Source: an uncultured Eubacteriales bacterium (GTDB lineage Bacteria > Bacillota > Clostridia > Oscillospirales > Acutalibacteraceae). Taken from it: DNA of 20,913 nucleotides. Numbering within the stretch: the first letter of the stretch is position 1; each line of letters starts with the position of its first letter. Both the position numbers and the translations under genes were made by a program. The stretch spans positions 1-20,913 of the forward strand of contig ONPE01000035.1 in assembly GCA_900319615.1 (NCBI GenBank), given 5' to 3'. The notes below the pieces were generated by a model. The model was not told the DNA's origin, searched no databases, and was given only the letters and a program-made list of their open reading frames with translations. Below are positions 15,158 through 20,913 of the stretch, piece after piece.

Positions 15158-15420
15158 TGCGTGACTGCACAAGATATGCGATGAAGCGGGAGGTTGCAAC
15201 TCTCTGAGTTGGTTTTTCCGTGGAGTATGTCCGATTTTAAACCGGGCGAAAGAATAGTTTGAGCTTTTTACGGCATTGGGGTTGCTATGCCGTACTGCGC
15301 CTGATCTGTTTCCGGTTGCCGCATTGCGGCTATCGGCTTTTTTAACGGATGGGGTAGGAACACCCGGACGGGTGTTGGGAAGTTTACTACAGTTTTCGTA
15401 CCACCCAAGATTATTTAGGA
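15158..15420 (+). promoter_or_regulatory. Structured leader of the S10 operon with attenuator
   Basis: The leader holds four hairpins in series: CAACTC/GAGTTG (15197-15211) followed by GTTTTT; a perfect 8-bp TACGGCAT/ATGCCGTA (15269-15294); the terminator at 15312-15343; and AACACCC/GGGTGTT (15359-15376). S10 leaders in other bacteria let L4 repress its own operon, and an attenuation-type control fits what is seen here. No ligand or protein site can be assigned by eye, and no ORF with a ribosome site is evident in the leader. Confidence 0.6.
15312..15343 (+). terminator. Attenuator-like terminator in the S10 leader
   Basis: CCGGT-T-GCCGC (15312-15322), loop ATT, GCGGC-T-ATCGG (15326-15336): two 5-bp helices around a single T-T mismatch, followed by CTTTTTT. 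It has the form of an intrinsic terminator but lies about 90 bases before rpsJ inside the transcript, so it should control read-through into the operon. Confidence 0.65.
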
Positions 15421-15429
15421 GGCGAAGAT

Positions 15430-15741
15430 ATGGCAGTCAAGGAAAAAATAAGGATCAGATTAAAGGGCTACGATCATCAGCTGGTCGATCAGTCCGCTGA
15501 GAGGATCGTCGCTACAGCTAAGCGTACCGGCGCGAGAGTTTCGGGTCCCGTCCCGCTCCCGACCGAGAAGCAGGTCGTAACGATCCTTCGCGCTGTTCAT
15601 AAGTATAAGGACAGCCGCGAACAGTTCGAGATGAGAACGCACAAGCGTCTTATCGACATCTTAAGACCGTCAAACAAGACAGTCGAGGCTCTTATGAGCT
15701 TAGAGCTCCCTGCCGGCGTTGAGATTGAAATCAAGTTATAA
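15430..15741 (+). CDS. rpsJ: 30S ribosomal protein S10
   Basis: Small-subunit head protein that also acts as NusE in transcription antitermination. It is 103 residues, full length, and begins with MAVKEKIRIRLKGYDHQLVDQSAERIV. It contains the conserved ARVSGPVPLPTEK block (35-47), FEMRTHKRLIDILRP and the C-terminal LPAGVEIEIKL. The ribosome site AGGAGG is 8 bases before the ATG. It is the first gene of the operon; no fusA/tuf genes precede it in the window. It is separated from rplC by an unusual 222-base gap carrying an inverted-repeat element. Confidence 0.98.
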   Translation: MAVKEKIRIRLKGYDHQLVDQSAERIVATAKRTGARVSGPVPLPTEKQVVTILRAVHKYKDSREQFEMRTHKRLIDILRPSNKTVEALMSLELPAGVEIEIKL

Positions 15742-15759
15742 TCAAGGCTGTTAACCCGG

Positions 15760-15864
15760 TGTCATTGCGAAGCCCCAACGGGGCTGTGGCAATCCCACAA
15801 AGAGGAGAAGTGCTTCTCCGACAAGGGGATTCCCACGTCGGGCATCGCCCTCCTCGGAATGACA
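15760..15864. repeat. 105-bp inverted-repeat element between rpsJ and rplC
   Basis: The ends TGTCATTGCGA (15760-15770) and TCGGAATGACA (15854-15864) are inverted with 10 of 11 matches. Inside are AGCCCC-AAC-GGGGCT, the near-perfect palindrome GGAGAAG-TG-CTTCTCC and GGGC-ATC-GCCC, so the whole element can fold into a branched structure in DNA or RNA. It has no ORF. It resembles dispersed intergenic palindromic repeats with TGTCATTGCGA-type ends that I recall from several bacterial groups; copy number in this genome cannot be seen from one window. Confidence 0.75.
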
Positions 15865-15916
15865 TTAAACCTTATTATAGTAGTCACATCCCAACCTACC
15901 ACGCAGACAGGGTCAT

Positions 15917-15936
15917 GTCGGTGGAAAACCACCGAC
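15917..15936 (+). promoter_or_regulatory. Perfect hairpin just before the rplC ribosome site
   Basis: GTCGGTGG (15917-15924), loop AAAA, CCACCGAC (15929-15936): an 8-bp perfect GC-rich stem ending about 10 bases before the AAAAGGAGG of rplC. There is no U-tract, so it is not a terminator. It may protect the 5' end of a processed mRNA or affect rplC translation. Confidence 0.5.
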
Positions 15937-15963
15937 CAATAACCTAAAAGGAGGATATACAGA

Positions 15964-16596
15964 ATGCAGAAAGCATTAATCGGCAAGAAGATCGGTATGA
16001 CACAGATCTTCGACGAGAAGGGAAAAGTTGTTCCCGTAACCGTAGTCGAGGCGGGTCCCTGTGTAGTATCACAGATCAAGACCGTCGAGACCGATGGCTA
16101 TGAAGCCATCCAGATGGGCTTCGGTGATATCAAGCCGAAGCACGTTACAAAGCCTTTGCAGGGTCACTTCAAGAAGGCTGACGTAGCACCCAAGAGGATT
16201 CTTAAAGAATTCAGATTCGATGACTGCTCCGCTTACGAGCTGGGTCAGATCATCAAGGCAGATGTATTTGAAACCGGTGACAAGGTAGACGTCACAGGCA
16301 AGAGCAAGGGTAAGGGCTATGCCGGCGTTATCAAGCGCTGGAACTTCGGCCGCCTTAAGGAAACTCACGGTTCCGGCCCTGTTGCACGCCACGGCGGTTC
16401 CATGGGCGCCTGCTCATCTCCCTCCAGAGTATGGAAGGGCAAGAAGATGGCGGGTCACCTCGGCGCCGAGAAGGTCACCGTCCAGAATCTCGCCGTTGTA
16501 AAGATCGACGCTGAGGATAACCTCATCGCCATCAAGGGCGCCATCCCCGGCGCAAACGGCGGCTACGTTGTCATCAAAGACAGCGTAAAGGCTTAA
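15964..16596 (+). CDS. rplC: 50S ribosomal protein L3
   Basis: Large-subunit protein near the peptidyl transferase centre. It is 210 residues, the normal length, starting MQKALIGKKIGMTQIFDEKGKVVPVTVVEAGPC. The central extension is present, with GKGYAGVIKRWNFGRLKETHGSGPVARHGGS (about 116-145), the finger that reaches the catalytic core, and VWKGKKMAGHLGAEKVTVQNL follows. The ribosome site AAAAGGAGG is strong. The stop is 16 bases before rplD. Confidence 0.98.
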   Translation: MQKALIGKKIGMTQIFDEKGKVVPVTVVEAGPCVVSQIKTVETDGYEAIQMGFGDIKPKHVTKPLQGHFKKADVAPKRILKEFRFDDCSAYELGQIIKADVFETGDKVDVTGKSKGKGYAGVIKRWNFGRLKETHGSGPVARHGGSMGACSSPSRVWKGKKMAGHLGAEKVTVQNLAVVKIDAEDNLIAIKGAIPGANGGYVVIKDSVKA

Positions 16597-16612
16597 GGAA
16601 GGAGGAAATCAT

Positions 16613-17236
16613 ATGCCTAATGTACAGGTTGTAGATATGCAGGGCAAGAGTGTCTCTACCGTAGACCTTGCAGATTCGATCTTCGGCATCGAGCCGAACG
16701 CGGCGGTCATGCACCAGATGGTGGTAAGCTACCTTGCTAACCAGCGTCAGGGCACACAGTCCGCTCTCACCCGTTCAGAGGTTTCCGGCGGCGGCAGAAA
16801 GCCCTGGAGACAGAAGGGTACAGGCCGCGCCCGTCAGGGCTCGACACGCGCACCCCAGTGGTACCACGGCGGCGTAGTATTTGCTCCCAAGCCCAGAGAT
16901 TACCGTTTCTCTGTTAACAAGAAGGTCAGAAGGCTGGCTATGAAGTCCGCTTTCTCCACCAAGGCTGCGGCTGAGGAGATCATCGTCATCGACGCTATCA
17001 AGCTCGATGAGATCAAGACCGCTAAGATTGCTGCTATGCTCAGCGCCGTAGGCTCTGAGAAGAAGGCTCTCATCGTCCTCCCCGAGGTCGACGAGAAGGT
17101 CATCAAGTCCGCTCGCAACATCAAGGGCGTCAAGACAGCTCAGGTCAACGAGCTCAACGTTTACGATATTCTGAACGCTGACAAGCTGATCATCGCCAAG
17201 GACGCTCTCACCAAGATTGAGGAGGTATACGCATGA
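16613..17236 (+). CDS. rplD: 50S ribosomal protein L4
   Basis: Large-subunit protein lining the exit tunnel and, in several bacteria, the autogenous regulator of the S10 operon. It is 207 residues with the tunnel-loop block SGGGRKPWRQKGTGRARQGSTRAPQW (about 60-85) and the family start (VQVVDMQGKSVSTVDL). The GGAAGGAGG ribosome site overlaps the end of rplC. Its last codons overlap rplW by ATGA. If leader attenuation here is L4-dependent, this gene product is the expected regulator; that is inference. Confidence 0.98.
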   Translation: MPNVQVVDMQGKSVSTVDLADSIFGIEPNAAVMHQMVVSYLANQRQGTQSALTRSEVSGGGRKPWRQKGTGRARQGSTRAPQWYHGGVVFAPKPRDYRFSVNKKVRRLAMKSAFSTKAAAEEIIVIDAIKLDEIKTAKIAAMLSAVGSEKKALIVLPEVDEKVIKSARNIKGVKTAQVNELNVYDILNADKLIIAKDALTKIEEVYA

Positions 17237-17523
17237 TAGCACAAGATATCATTATCCGCCCGATCATCACTGAGAAGTCGATGCAGGACATCACAAAGAA
17301 AAAGTATGTTTTCGAGGTAGCTAAGAAAGCCACCAAGATAGATATCGCGAAGGCTGTTGAAGAGCTCTTCAAGGTAAAGGTAGTAAAGGTCAACACCGTC
17401 CACGTAAGAGGCCGCCTGAGAAGACAGGGCCGCTTCGAGGGCTATACCCGTTCCTGGAAGAAAGCTTACGTACAGCTTACCGCCGACAGCAAACCCATCG
17501 AGTTTTTTGAAGGCATGATGTAA
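17233..17523 (+). CDS. rplW: 50S ribosomal protein L23
   Basis: Large-subunit protein at the tunnel exit, docking site for trigger factor and SRP. It is 96 residues, full length, with DIIIRPIITEKSM (4-16), KYVFEVAKKATKIDIAKAVEELFKVKVVKVNTV and the flexible GRLRRQGRFEGYTRSWKKAYVQL loop. It overlaps rplD by four bases (ATGA) and is translationally coupled. After its stop comes an unusually long 282-base spacer before rplB. Confidence 0.98.
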   Translation: MIAQDIIIRPIITEKSMQDITKKKYVFEVAKKATKIDIAKAVEELFKVKVVKVNTVHVRGRLRRQGRFEGYTRSWKKAYVQLTADSKPIEFFEGMM

Positions 17524-17805
17524 GCACTGTGTGCCGAGCACCGAAGCCTTCAAATAACGACAGACGAGGCGGGACCGTCCGCAGGGCTCAACGAGCCCGC
17601 AGGATGCTCAGCCGAGTAGGAGTTATTTGAAGAGAAGCGTAGGTGAACGAGGCATGATATCACTGCTTTCCGGGAGATATTTCTGCGGAACGCCGTGATA
17701 TATGCTGTGTCCGAGACACTTCATTAACTTTAGACAAACACACAGGCAAGAATGTATGGGATGCGCCATCATCCCGCAAAGCCATCATGAGGAGAGTGAA
17801 ATAAC
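17524..17805 (+). other. Long structured spacer between rplW and rplB
   Basis: Most bacteria have at most a few dozen bases here. This 282-base spacer has no ORF with a ribosome site. It contains an outer perfect 11-bp inverted repeat CTTCAAATAAC (17548-17558) / GTTATTTGAAG (17622-17632) enclosing a perfect hairpin GGGCTC-AAC-GAGCCC (17584-17598). A second long hairpin spans 17657-17701 (ATATCAC...TTCCG / CGGAA...GTGATAT, symmetric 4x4 internal loop). A third, GGGATG/CATCCC (17758-17775), lies just before the rplB ribosome site. It may be an inserted repeat element plus a native leader, or a cis-regulatory RNA. No T-rich tail follows any of the stems, so termination is unlikely. Confidence 0.65.
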
Positions 17806-18639
17806 ATGGCTATTAAGGTTTATAAGCCGACTACAAACGCAAGGCGTAATATGTCGGTTACGGATTACTCCGGACTTTCCAAGGTCGCTCCCGAAAAGAG
17901 CTTGCTCGAGCCTCTTAAGAAGCATTCCGGCCGCAACAGCTACGGCCGAATCACAGTTCGTCACAGAGGCGGCGGCAACAGGAGAAAATACCGTATTATT
18001 GATTTCAAGAGACAGAAGTTCGACGTAGAAGGCACCGTAAAGACCATCGAGTACGATCCCAACCGCTCGGCGTTCATCGCGCTGGTCGAGTATGAGGACG
18101 GCGACAAGGCGTACATCATCGCGCCCCAGGGTCTCAAGGTAGGTTACAAGGTAGTATCCGGCGAGACCGCCGATATCAAGCCCGGTAACGCTCTGCCCCT
18201 CGTCAACATCCCCACCGGTACCTTCGTACACAACGTAGAGCTCTATCCCGGCCGCGGCGCTCAGCTCGCACGTGCAGCCGGCAACATGGCTCAGCTCATG
18301 GCGAAGGAAAACGGCCTCGCGCTTCTCAGACTGCCCTCCGGCGAGCTGAGAAACGTACCCGAGACCTGCATGGCTACCATCGGTCAGGTCGGCAACATCG
18401 ACCACGAGAACGTAAAGATCGGTAAAGCAGGCCGTAAGAGAAACATGGGTATCCGCCCGACGGTCCGCGGTTCTGTCATGAACCCGAACGACCATCCCCA
18501 CGGCGGTGGTGAGGGTAAGTCCCCCGTAGGTCGTCCCGGCCCTGTTACCCCTTGGGGTAAGCCGGCTCTCGGATATAAGACCAGAAAGTCCAACAAGGCG
18601 TCCGATAAGCTCATCGTAAGACGCAGAAACAGCAAGTAA
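17806..18639 (+). CDS. rplB: 50S ribosomal protein L2
   Basis: One of the most conserved large-subunit proteins, needed for subunit association and peptidyl transfer. It is 277 residues, full length, with MAIKVYKPTTNARRNMSV, HRGGGNRRKYRIIDFKR (53-69), LPSGELRNVPETCMATIGQVGN and the signature MNPNDHPHGGGEGKSPVGRP near 225-245, holding the functionally important His. The ribosome site is GAGGAGAG. It is followed after 24 bases by the damaged rpsS. Confidence 0.98.
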   Translation: MAIKVYKPTTNARRNMSVTDYSGLSKVAPEKSLLEPLKKHSGRNSYGRITVRHRGGGNRRKYRIIDFKRQKFDVEGTVKTIEYDPNRSAFIALVEYEDGDKAYIIAPQGLKVGYKVVSGETADIKPGNALPLVNIPTGTFVHNVELYPGRGAQLARAAGNMAQLMAKENGLALLRLPSGELRNVPETCMATIGQVGNIDHENVKIGKAGRKRNMGIRPTVRGSVMNPNDHPHGGGEGKSPVGRPGPVTPWGKPALGYKTRKSNKASDKLIVRRRNSK

Positions 18640-18663
18640 GGCAGAAAGGAAGGAACTTGATTT

Positions 18664-18890
18664 ATGAGTAGAAGTACGAAAAAAGGAAAAAGGGCGAGAA
18701 GAGGATCTTAAAGACATGGTCGAGATCTTCGACAATCTTCCCTGAATTTGTAGGTCACACATTTGCTGTTCACGACGGCAGAAAGCATGTTCCGGTATAC
18801 GTCACCGAGGATATGGTAGGTCACAAGCTCGGCGAGTTTGCTCCCACCCGTACCTTCCGCGGTCATGCCGGTTCAAAGACAAGTAAGTAA
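18664..18890 (+). pseudogene. rpsS: 30S ribosomal protein S19, internal deletion and frameshift
   Basis: S19 sits in the 30S head with S13 near the A site and is normally about 92 residues. Here the start (ATG 18664, GGAAGGA ribosome site) reads MSRSTKKG, then runs out of frame to a TAA 16 codons in. In the -1 frame the family sequence resumes as KGEKRILKTWSRSSTIFPEF (from about 18690) and continues perfectly to GHAGSKTSK and TAA at 18888-18890. About 46 bases, encoding the PYV...LLK...E region (residues about 9-24), are missing compared with usual spacing. The junction lies in A-rich repeats (AAAAAAGGAAAAAGGG), so slippage or mis-assembly between similar A-runs is likely. A -1 ribosomal slip on AAA-AAA would restore the frame but not the lost residues. 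S19 is essential or nearly so, so an assembly or sequencing error is the leading explanation. Confidence 0.9.
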
Positions 18891-18910
18891 GGCAAAGGAG
18901 AGTCAGAGAC

Positions 18911-19246
18911 ATGGAAAGTAAGGCATATCTGAATTATGTCCGTATCTCGCCCCGCAAGGTTTCCATCGTGCTTGACCTCATCAGAGGCAAGGATGTAAAG
19001 CTCGCGAAGGCTATTCTTGAGCAGACTCCCAAGGCCGCTACAGAGCCGCTTCTCAAGCTGCTCAAGTCCGCCGTAGCAAATGCCGAGAATAACCACGATA
19101 TGGATGTGGCAAGTCTTTATGTGGCTGAGTGCCATGTAAGTCAGGGCCCCACACTCAAGCGTATCCGTCCCCGCGCACAGGGCAGAGCCTTCCGCATCGA
19201 CAAGAAGACCTCGCACATCACCCTGGTGCTCAAGGAAAGAGAATAA
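18911..19246 (+). CDS. rplV: 50S ribosomal protein L22
   Basis: Large-subunit protein whose beta-hairpin lines the exit tunnel. It is 111 residues, full length, with YVRISPRKVSIVLDLIRGKDV (10-30), the ATEPLLKLLKSAVANAENNHDMD helix and the tunnel hairpin GPTLKRIRPRAQGRAFRIDKKTSHI (about 80-104). The ribosome site is AAAGGAGAG. The spacing to rpsS (20 bases) and rpsC (12 bases) is normal, so the neighbouring damage in rpsS is local. Confidence 0.98.
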   Translation: MESKAYLNYVRISPRKVSIVLDLIRGKDVKLAKAILEQTPKAATEPLLKLLKSAVANAENNHDMDVASLYVAECHVSQGPTLKRIRPRAQGRAFRIDKKTSHITLVLKERE

Positions 19247-19258
19247 GGAGGTAGAGTT

Positions 19259-19984
19259 ATGGGCCAGAAAGTTAATCCGCACGGTTTACGTGTAGGTATA
19301 ATCAAAGATTGGGATTCGCGTTGGTTTGCCGACAAGAAGCACTTCGGCGATACACTGGTTGAGGACTACAACCTCCGCCGTGATCTGAAGAAGCAGCTCT
19401 TCGCAGCAGGCGTTCCCAAGATCGAGATCGAGCGCGACGGCAAGAAAGTCCGCATTCACATCCACTGCGCAAAGCCCGGTATGATCATCGGTAAGGGCGG
19501 CGCCGAGATAGAGAAGCTCCGTCAGCAGTGTGAAAAGAAGCTGGGCAAGCCCGTTGCCATCAACATCGTCGAGGTCAAGAACCCCGACCTCAACGCTCAG
19601 CTGGTTGCTGAGTCCATCGCAGCGCAGCTCGAGAGAAGAATTTCCTTCCGCCGCGCTATGAAGCAGTCCATCGGCCGCGCTATGCGTCTGGGCGCAAAGG
19701 GTATCAAGACCCAGTGCTCCGGCCGTCTCGGCGGCGCCGAGATCGCGAGATCCGAGCAGTACCATGAGGGTACCATCCCGCTTCAGACCCTGCGTGCAGA
19801 CATCGACTACGGCTTTGCCGAGGCTAACACCACCTACGGCAAGATCGGCGTAAAGGTATGGCTGTACAGAGGCGAAGTCCTCCGTGACAACGCAGGCTCC
19901 GAGCAGCGCAGAGAGCGCCGCGAGAGACGCGACAGAAGAGACAGAAGACCCCGCAGAGACAATAGGGAAGGAGGCAGAAAATAA
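19259..19984 (+). CDS. rpsC: 30S ribosomal protein S3
   Basis: 30S protein at the mRNA entry, with helicase activity together with S4 and S5. It is 241 residues, somewhat longer than the usual 210-235, with the MGQKVNPHGLRVGIIKDWDSRW start, a KH domain with the GxxG loop IIGKGGAEIEKL (about 76-87) and the C-terminal domain FRRAMKQSIGRAMRLGAKGIK. The extra length is a charged tail of Arg-Arg-Glu/Asp repeats (from about residue 218: QRRERRERRDRRDRR), a feature of several Clostridia. It starts after AAGGAGG, and its TAA overlaps the rplP ATG (TAATG). Confidence 0.98.
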   Translation: MGQKVNPHGLRVGIIKDWDSRWFADKKHFGDTLVEDYNLRRDLKKQLFAAGVPKIEIERDGKKVRIHIHCAKPGMIIGKGGAEIEKLRQQCEKKLGKPVAINIVEVKNPDLNAQLVAESIAAQLERRISFRRAMKQSIGRAMRLGAKGIKTQCSGRLGGAEIARSEQYHEGTIPLQTLRADIDYGFAEANTTYGKIGVKVWLYRGEVLRDNAGSEQRRERRERRDRRDRRPRRDNREGGRK

Positions 19985-20336
19985 TGCTGATGCCTAAGCG
20001 TGTGAAGTACAGAAGAGTTCACAGAGGCAGAATGACAGGCCGCGCCTACAGAGGTAACAAGGTCACCTACGTGTCGCCATGACCCGTTACTGCAAGAGAT
20101 TCGGTAAGGTCTGGATCAAGATCTTCCCCGATAAGCCGGTCACAGCCAAGCCTGCCGAGACCCGAATGGGTTCCGGTAAAGGTTCGCCCGAGTATTGGGT
20201 AGCGGTCGTCAAGCCCGACAGAGTCATGTTTGAGATCGCCGGCGTTCCGGAGGAGACAGCAAGAGAAGCTATGCGCTTAGCGGCTGCCAAGCTGCCCATC
20301 AAGTGCAAGTTCATCAAGAAGGAAGAGGAGGTTTAA
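19984..20336 (+). pseudogene. rplP: 50S ribosomal protein L16, internal deletion and frameshift
   Basis: L16 binds near the A-site tRNA and is normally about 137-145 residues. From ATG 19984 (AAGGAGG inside rpsC) the frame reads MLMPKRVKYRRVHRGRMTGR through GNKVTYV and stops at TGA 20080-20082. In the next frame L16 resumes at VAMTRYCKRFGKVWIKIFPD (ATG 20079) and runs normally to GEV-type ending TAA 20334-20336, with the Arg-containing MGSGKGSPEYWVAVVKP block. The segment corresponding to GEYGLxALEPxWITNRQIEAARI (about residues 30-51) is missing; against normal spacing 64 bases are lost. The TGA of the first part overlaps the ATG of the second (ATGA), as in coupled genes, so a split gene could in principle be translated in two parts, but the missing conserved residues argue for deletion or mis-assembly. 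Confidence 0.9.
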
Positions 20337-20338
20337 GC

Positions 20339-20536
20339 ATGACTGCTAAGGAATTAAGAGATTTGACCCAGAGCGAGCTCGAGCTTAAGCTGAAGGACCT
20401 CAAGCAGGAGCTCTTCAACCTTCGTTTCCAGCTTGCTATCAACCAGCTCGATAACCCAATGCGTATCACCGCGGTCAAGAGAGACATCGCACGCGTATCC
20501 ACCGTTATGCGTGAGAACTCCGACCGTGAAGCATAA
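20339..20536 (+). CDS. rpmC: 50S ribosomal protein L29
   Basis: Small helical large-subunit protein near the tunnel exit, a contact for trigger factor. It is 65 residues, full length, with the two-helix pattern MTAKELRDLTQSELELKLKDLKQELFNLRFQ and IARVSTVMRE. The start at 20339 follows GAGGAGG, located in the last codons of rplP. An ATG further upstream at 20303 in the same frame lies inside rplP and would add foreign residues, so it is rejected. Confidence 0.97.
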   Translation: MTAKELRDLTQSELELKLKDLKQELFNLRFQLAINQLDNPMRITAVKRDIARVSTVMRENSDREA

Positions 20537-20547
20537 GGAGGTAAGCC

Positions 20548-20805
20548 ATGAGCGATAGAAATATGAGAAAGACTCTCGTCGGTCGTGTAGCTTCCGACAA
20601 GATGGATAAGACCATCGTCGTAGCGATCGAGGACAGCGTCAAGCACAAGCTGTATAACAAGGTCATCAAGCGCACTATCCGTGTAAAGGCTCACGATGAG
20701 CAGAACGAGGCGCGCGTAGGCGACCGCGTAAAGATTATGGAGACCCGTCCCCTGTCCAAGGACAAGAGATGGAGACTCGTCGAGATAGTAGAGAAAGCTA
20801 AATAA
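20548..20805 (+). CDS. rpsQ: 30S ribosomal protein S17
   Basis: Primary 16S rRNA-binding protein of the 30S subunit with an OB fold. It is 85 residues, full length, with NMRKTLVGRVASDKMDKTIVVAIE (4-27), the loop HKLYNKVIKRTIRVKAHDEQN and the signature GDRVKIMETRPLSKDKRWRLVEIVEKA. The AAGGAGG ribosome site is 7 bases before the ATG, and rplN follows after 22 bases. Confidence 0.98.
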   Translation: MSDRNMRKTLVGRVASDKMDKTIVVAIEDSVKHKLYNKVIKRTIRVKAHDEQNEARVGDRVKIMETRPLSKDKRWRLVEIVEKAK

Positions 20806-20827
20806 GTTCTTGAGAGGAGATTAACAC

Positions 20828-20913
20828 ATGATTCAACAGCAAACTTATCTCAAGGTCGCCGACAACACCGGTGCAAAGGAACTTATGTGCATTCGTGTAC
20901 TCGGCGGTACCAG
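20828..20913 (+). CDS. rplN: 50S ribosomal protein L14, N-terminal part (cut by window edge)
   Basis: The first 28 codons read MIQQQTYLKVADNTGAKELMCIRVLGGT, the highly conserved start of L14 (about 122 residues), which forms part of the inter-subunit bridge near the GTPase factors. The AGAGGAG ribosome site lies 8 bases before the ATG. The rest of the gene, and presumably rplX and rplE, continue outside the window. Confidence 0.97.
   Translation, partial: MIQQQTYLKVADNTGAKELMCIRVLGGT

Noticed and set aside
15276..15500. An open frame crossing the S10 leader into rpsJ
   Set aside because: It runs through the attenuator hairpins, has no ribosome site and overlaps rpsJ in another frame. It is a chance ORF.
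17702..18028. An open frame across the rplW-rplB spacer and the start of rplB
   Set aside because: It continues out of frame into rplB, which is certain, and has no ribosome site or domain.
18672..18720. Programmed -1 frameshifting as the explanation for rpsS
   Set aside because: A slippery AAA-AAA is present and would restore the frame, but about 15 conserved residues would still be missing. The similar lesion in rplP has no slippery site, so one common cause (deletion or mis-assembly) fits better.

Overview
The window looks like chromosomal DNA from a Gram-positive anaerobe of the class Clostridia, most likely Ruminococcus or a close relative in the Ruminococcaceae/Oscillospiraceae. This is inferred from Firmicutes-type ribosomal proteins, strong AGGAGG ribosome sites, an NADP-type glutamate dehydrogenase, a cohesin-like surface protein and moderately GC-rich coding DNA with AT-rich promoters. 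No phage, IS element, CRISPR array, rRNA or tRNA was found.

Layout. The left edge (1-1058, minus) is the N-terminal part of secA. After a 430-bp gap comes a plus-strand potassium-uptake block (1491-6491). It holds a KtrB-type channel subunit and a single-domain KtrA regulator, then, past a terminator-like hairpin, a double-domain TrkA and a TrkH. Coupled behind trkH are a short-chain reductase, probably the EF-P 5-aminopentanone reductase type, and an exported, membrane-anchored protein with a cohesin-like domain. A strong bidirectional terminator (8092-8124) closes this unit. On the minus strand follow a divergent PlsC-like acyltransferase and gdhA. A D-lactate dehydrogenase lies on the plus strand, and then on the minus strand a MATE transporter fused to a RsbW-like ATPase domain and a lipoprotein of unknown role. 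From 15123 to the right edge runs the S10 ribosomal-protein operon in canonical order: rpsJ, rplC, rplD, rplW, rplB, rpsS, rplV, rpsC, rplP, rpmC, rpsQ, rplN (partial).

What stands out. (1) In the S10 operon, rpsS and rplP each lack an internal segment (about 46 and 64 nt against normal family lengths) and are frameshifted, although both ends of each protein are perfectly conserved. They are either assembly errors or real lesions in core ribosomal genes. (2) The operon carries unusual non-coding inserts: a 105-bp inverted-repeat element between rpsJ and rplC, a 282-bp multi-hairpin spacer between rplW and rplB, and a long leader with an attenuator-like terminator before rpsJ. (3) The MATE-RsbW-like fusion (12211-13983) joins a membrane transporter to a domain normally used for partner switching and is the best candidate for a poorly described system. 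(4) Two potassium-uptake systems of different architecture sit side by side.

How the genes may work together. The K+ block pairs two membrane pores with their own NAD(H)/ATP-binding cytosolic gates. gdhA (ammonia assimilation) and ldhA (fermentative NADH disposal) are independent metabolic units with good sigma-A-type promoters. Long antisense ORFs opposite gdhA and the MATE gene are judged to be codon-bias shadows.
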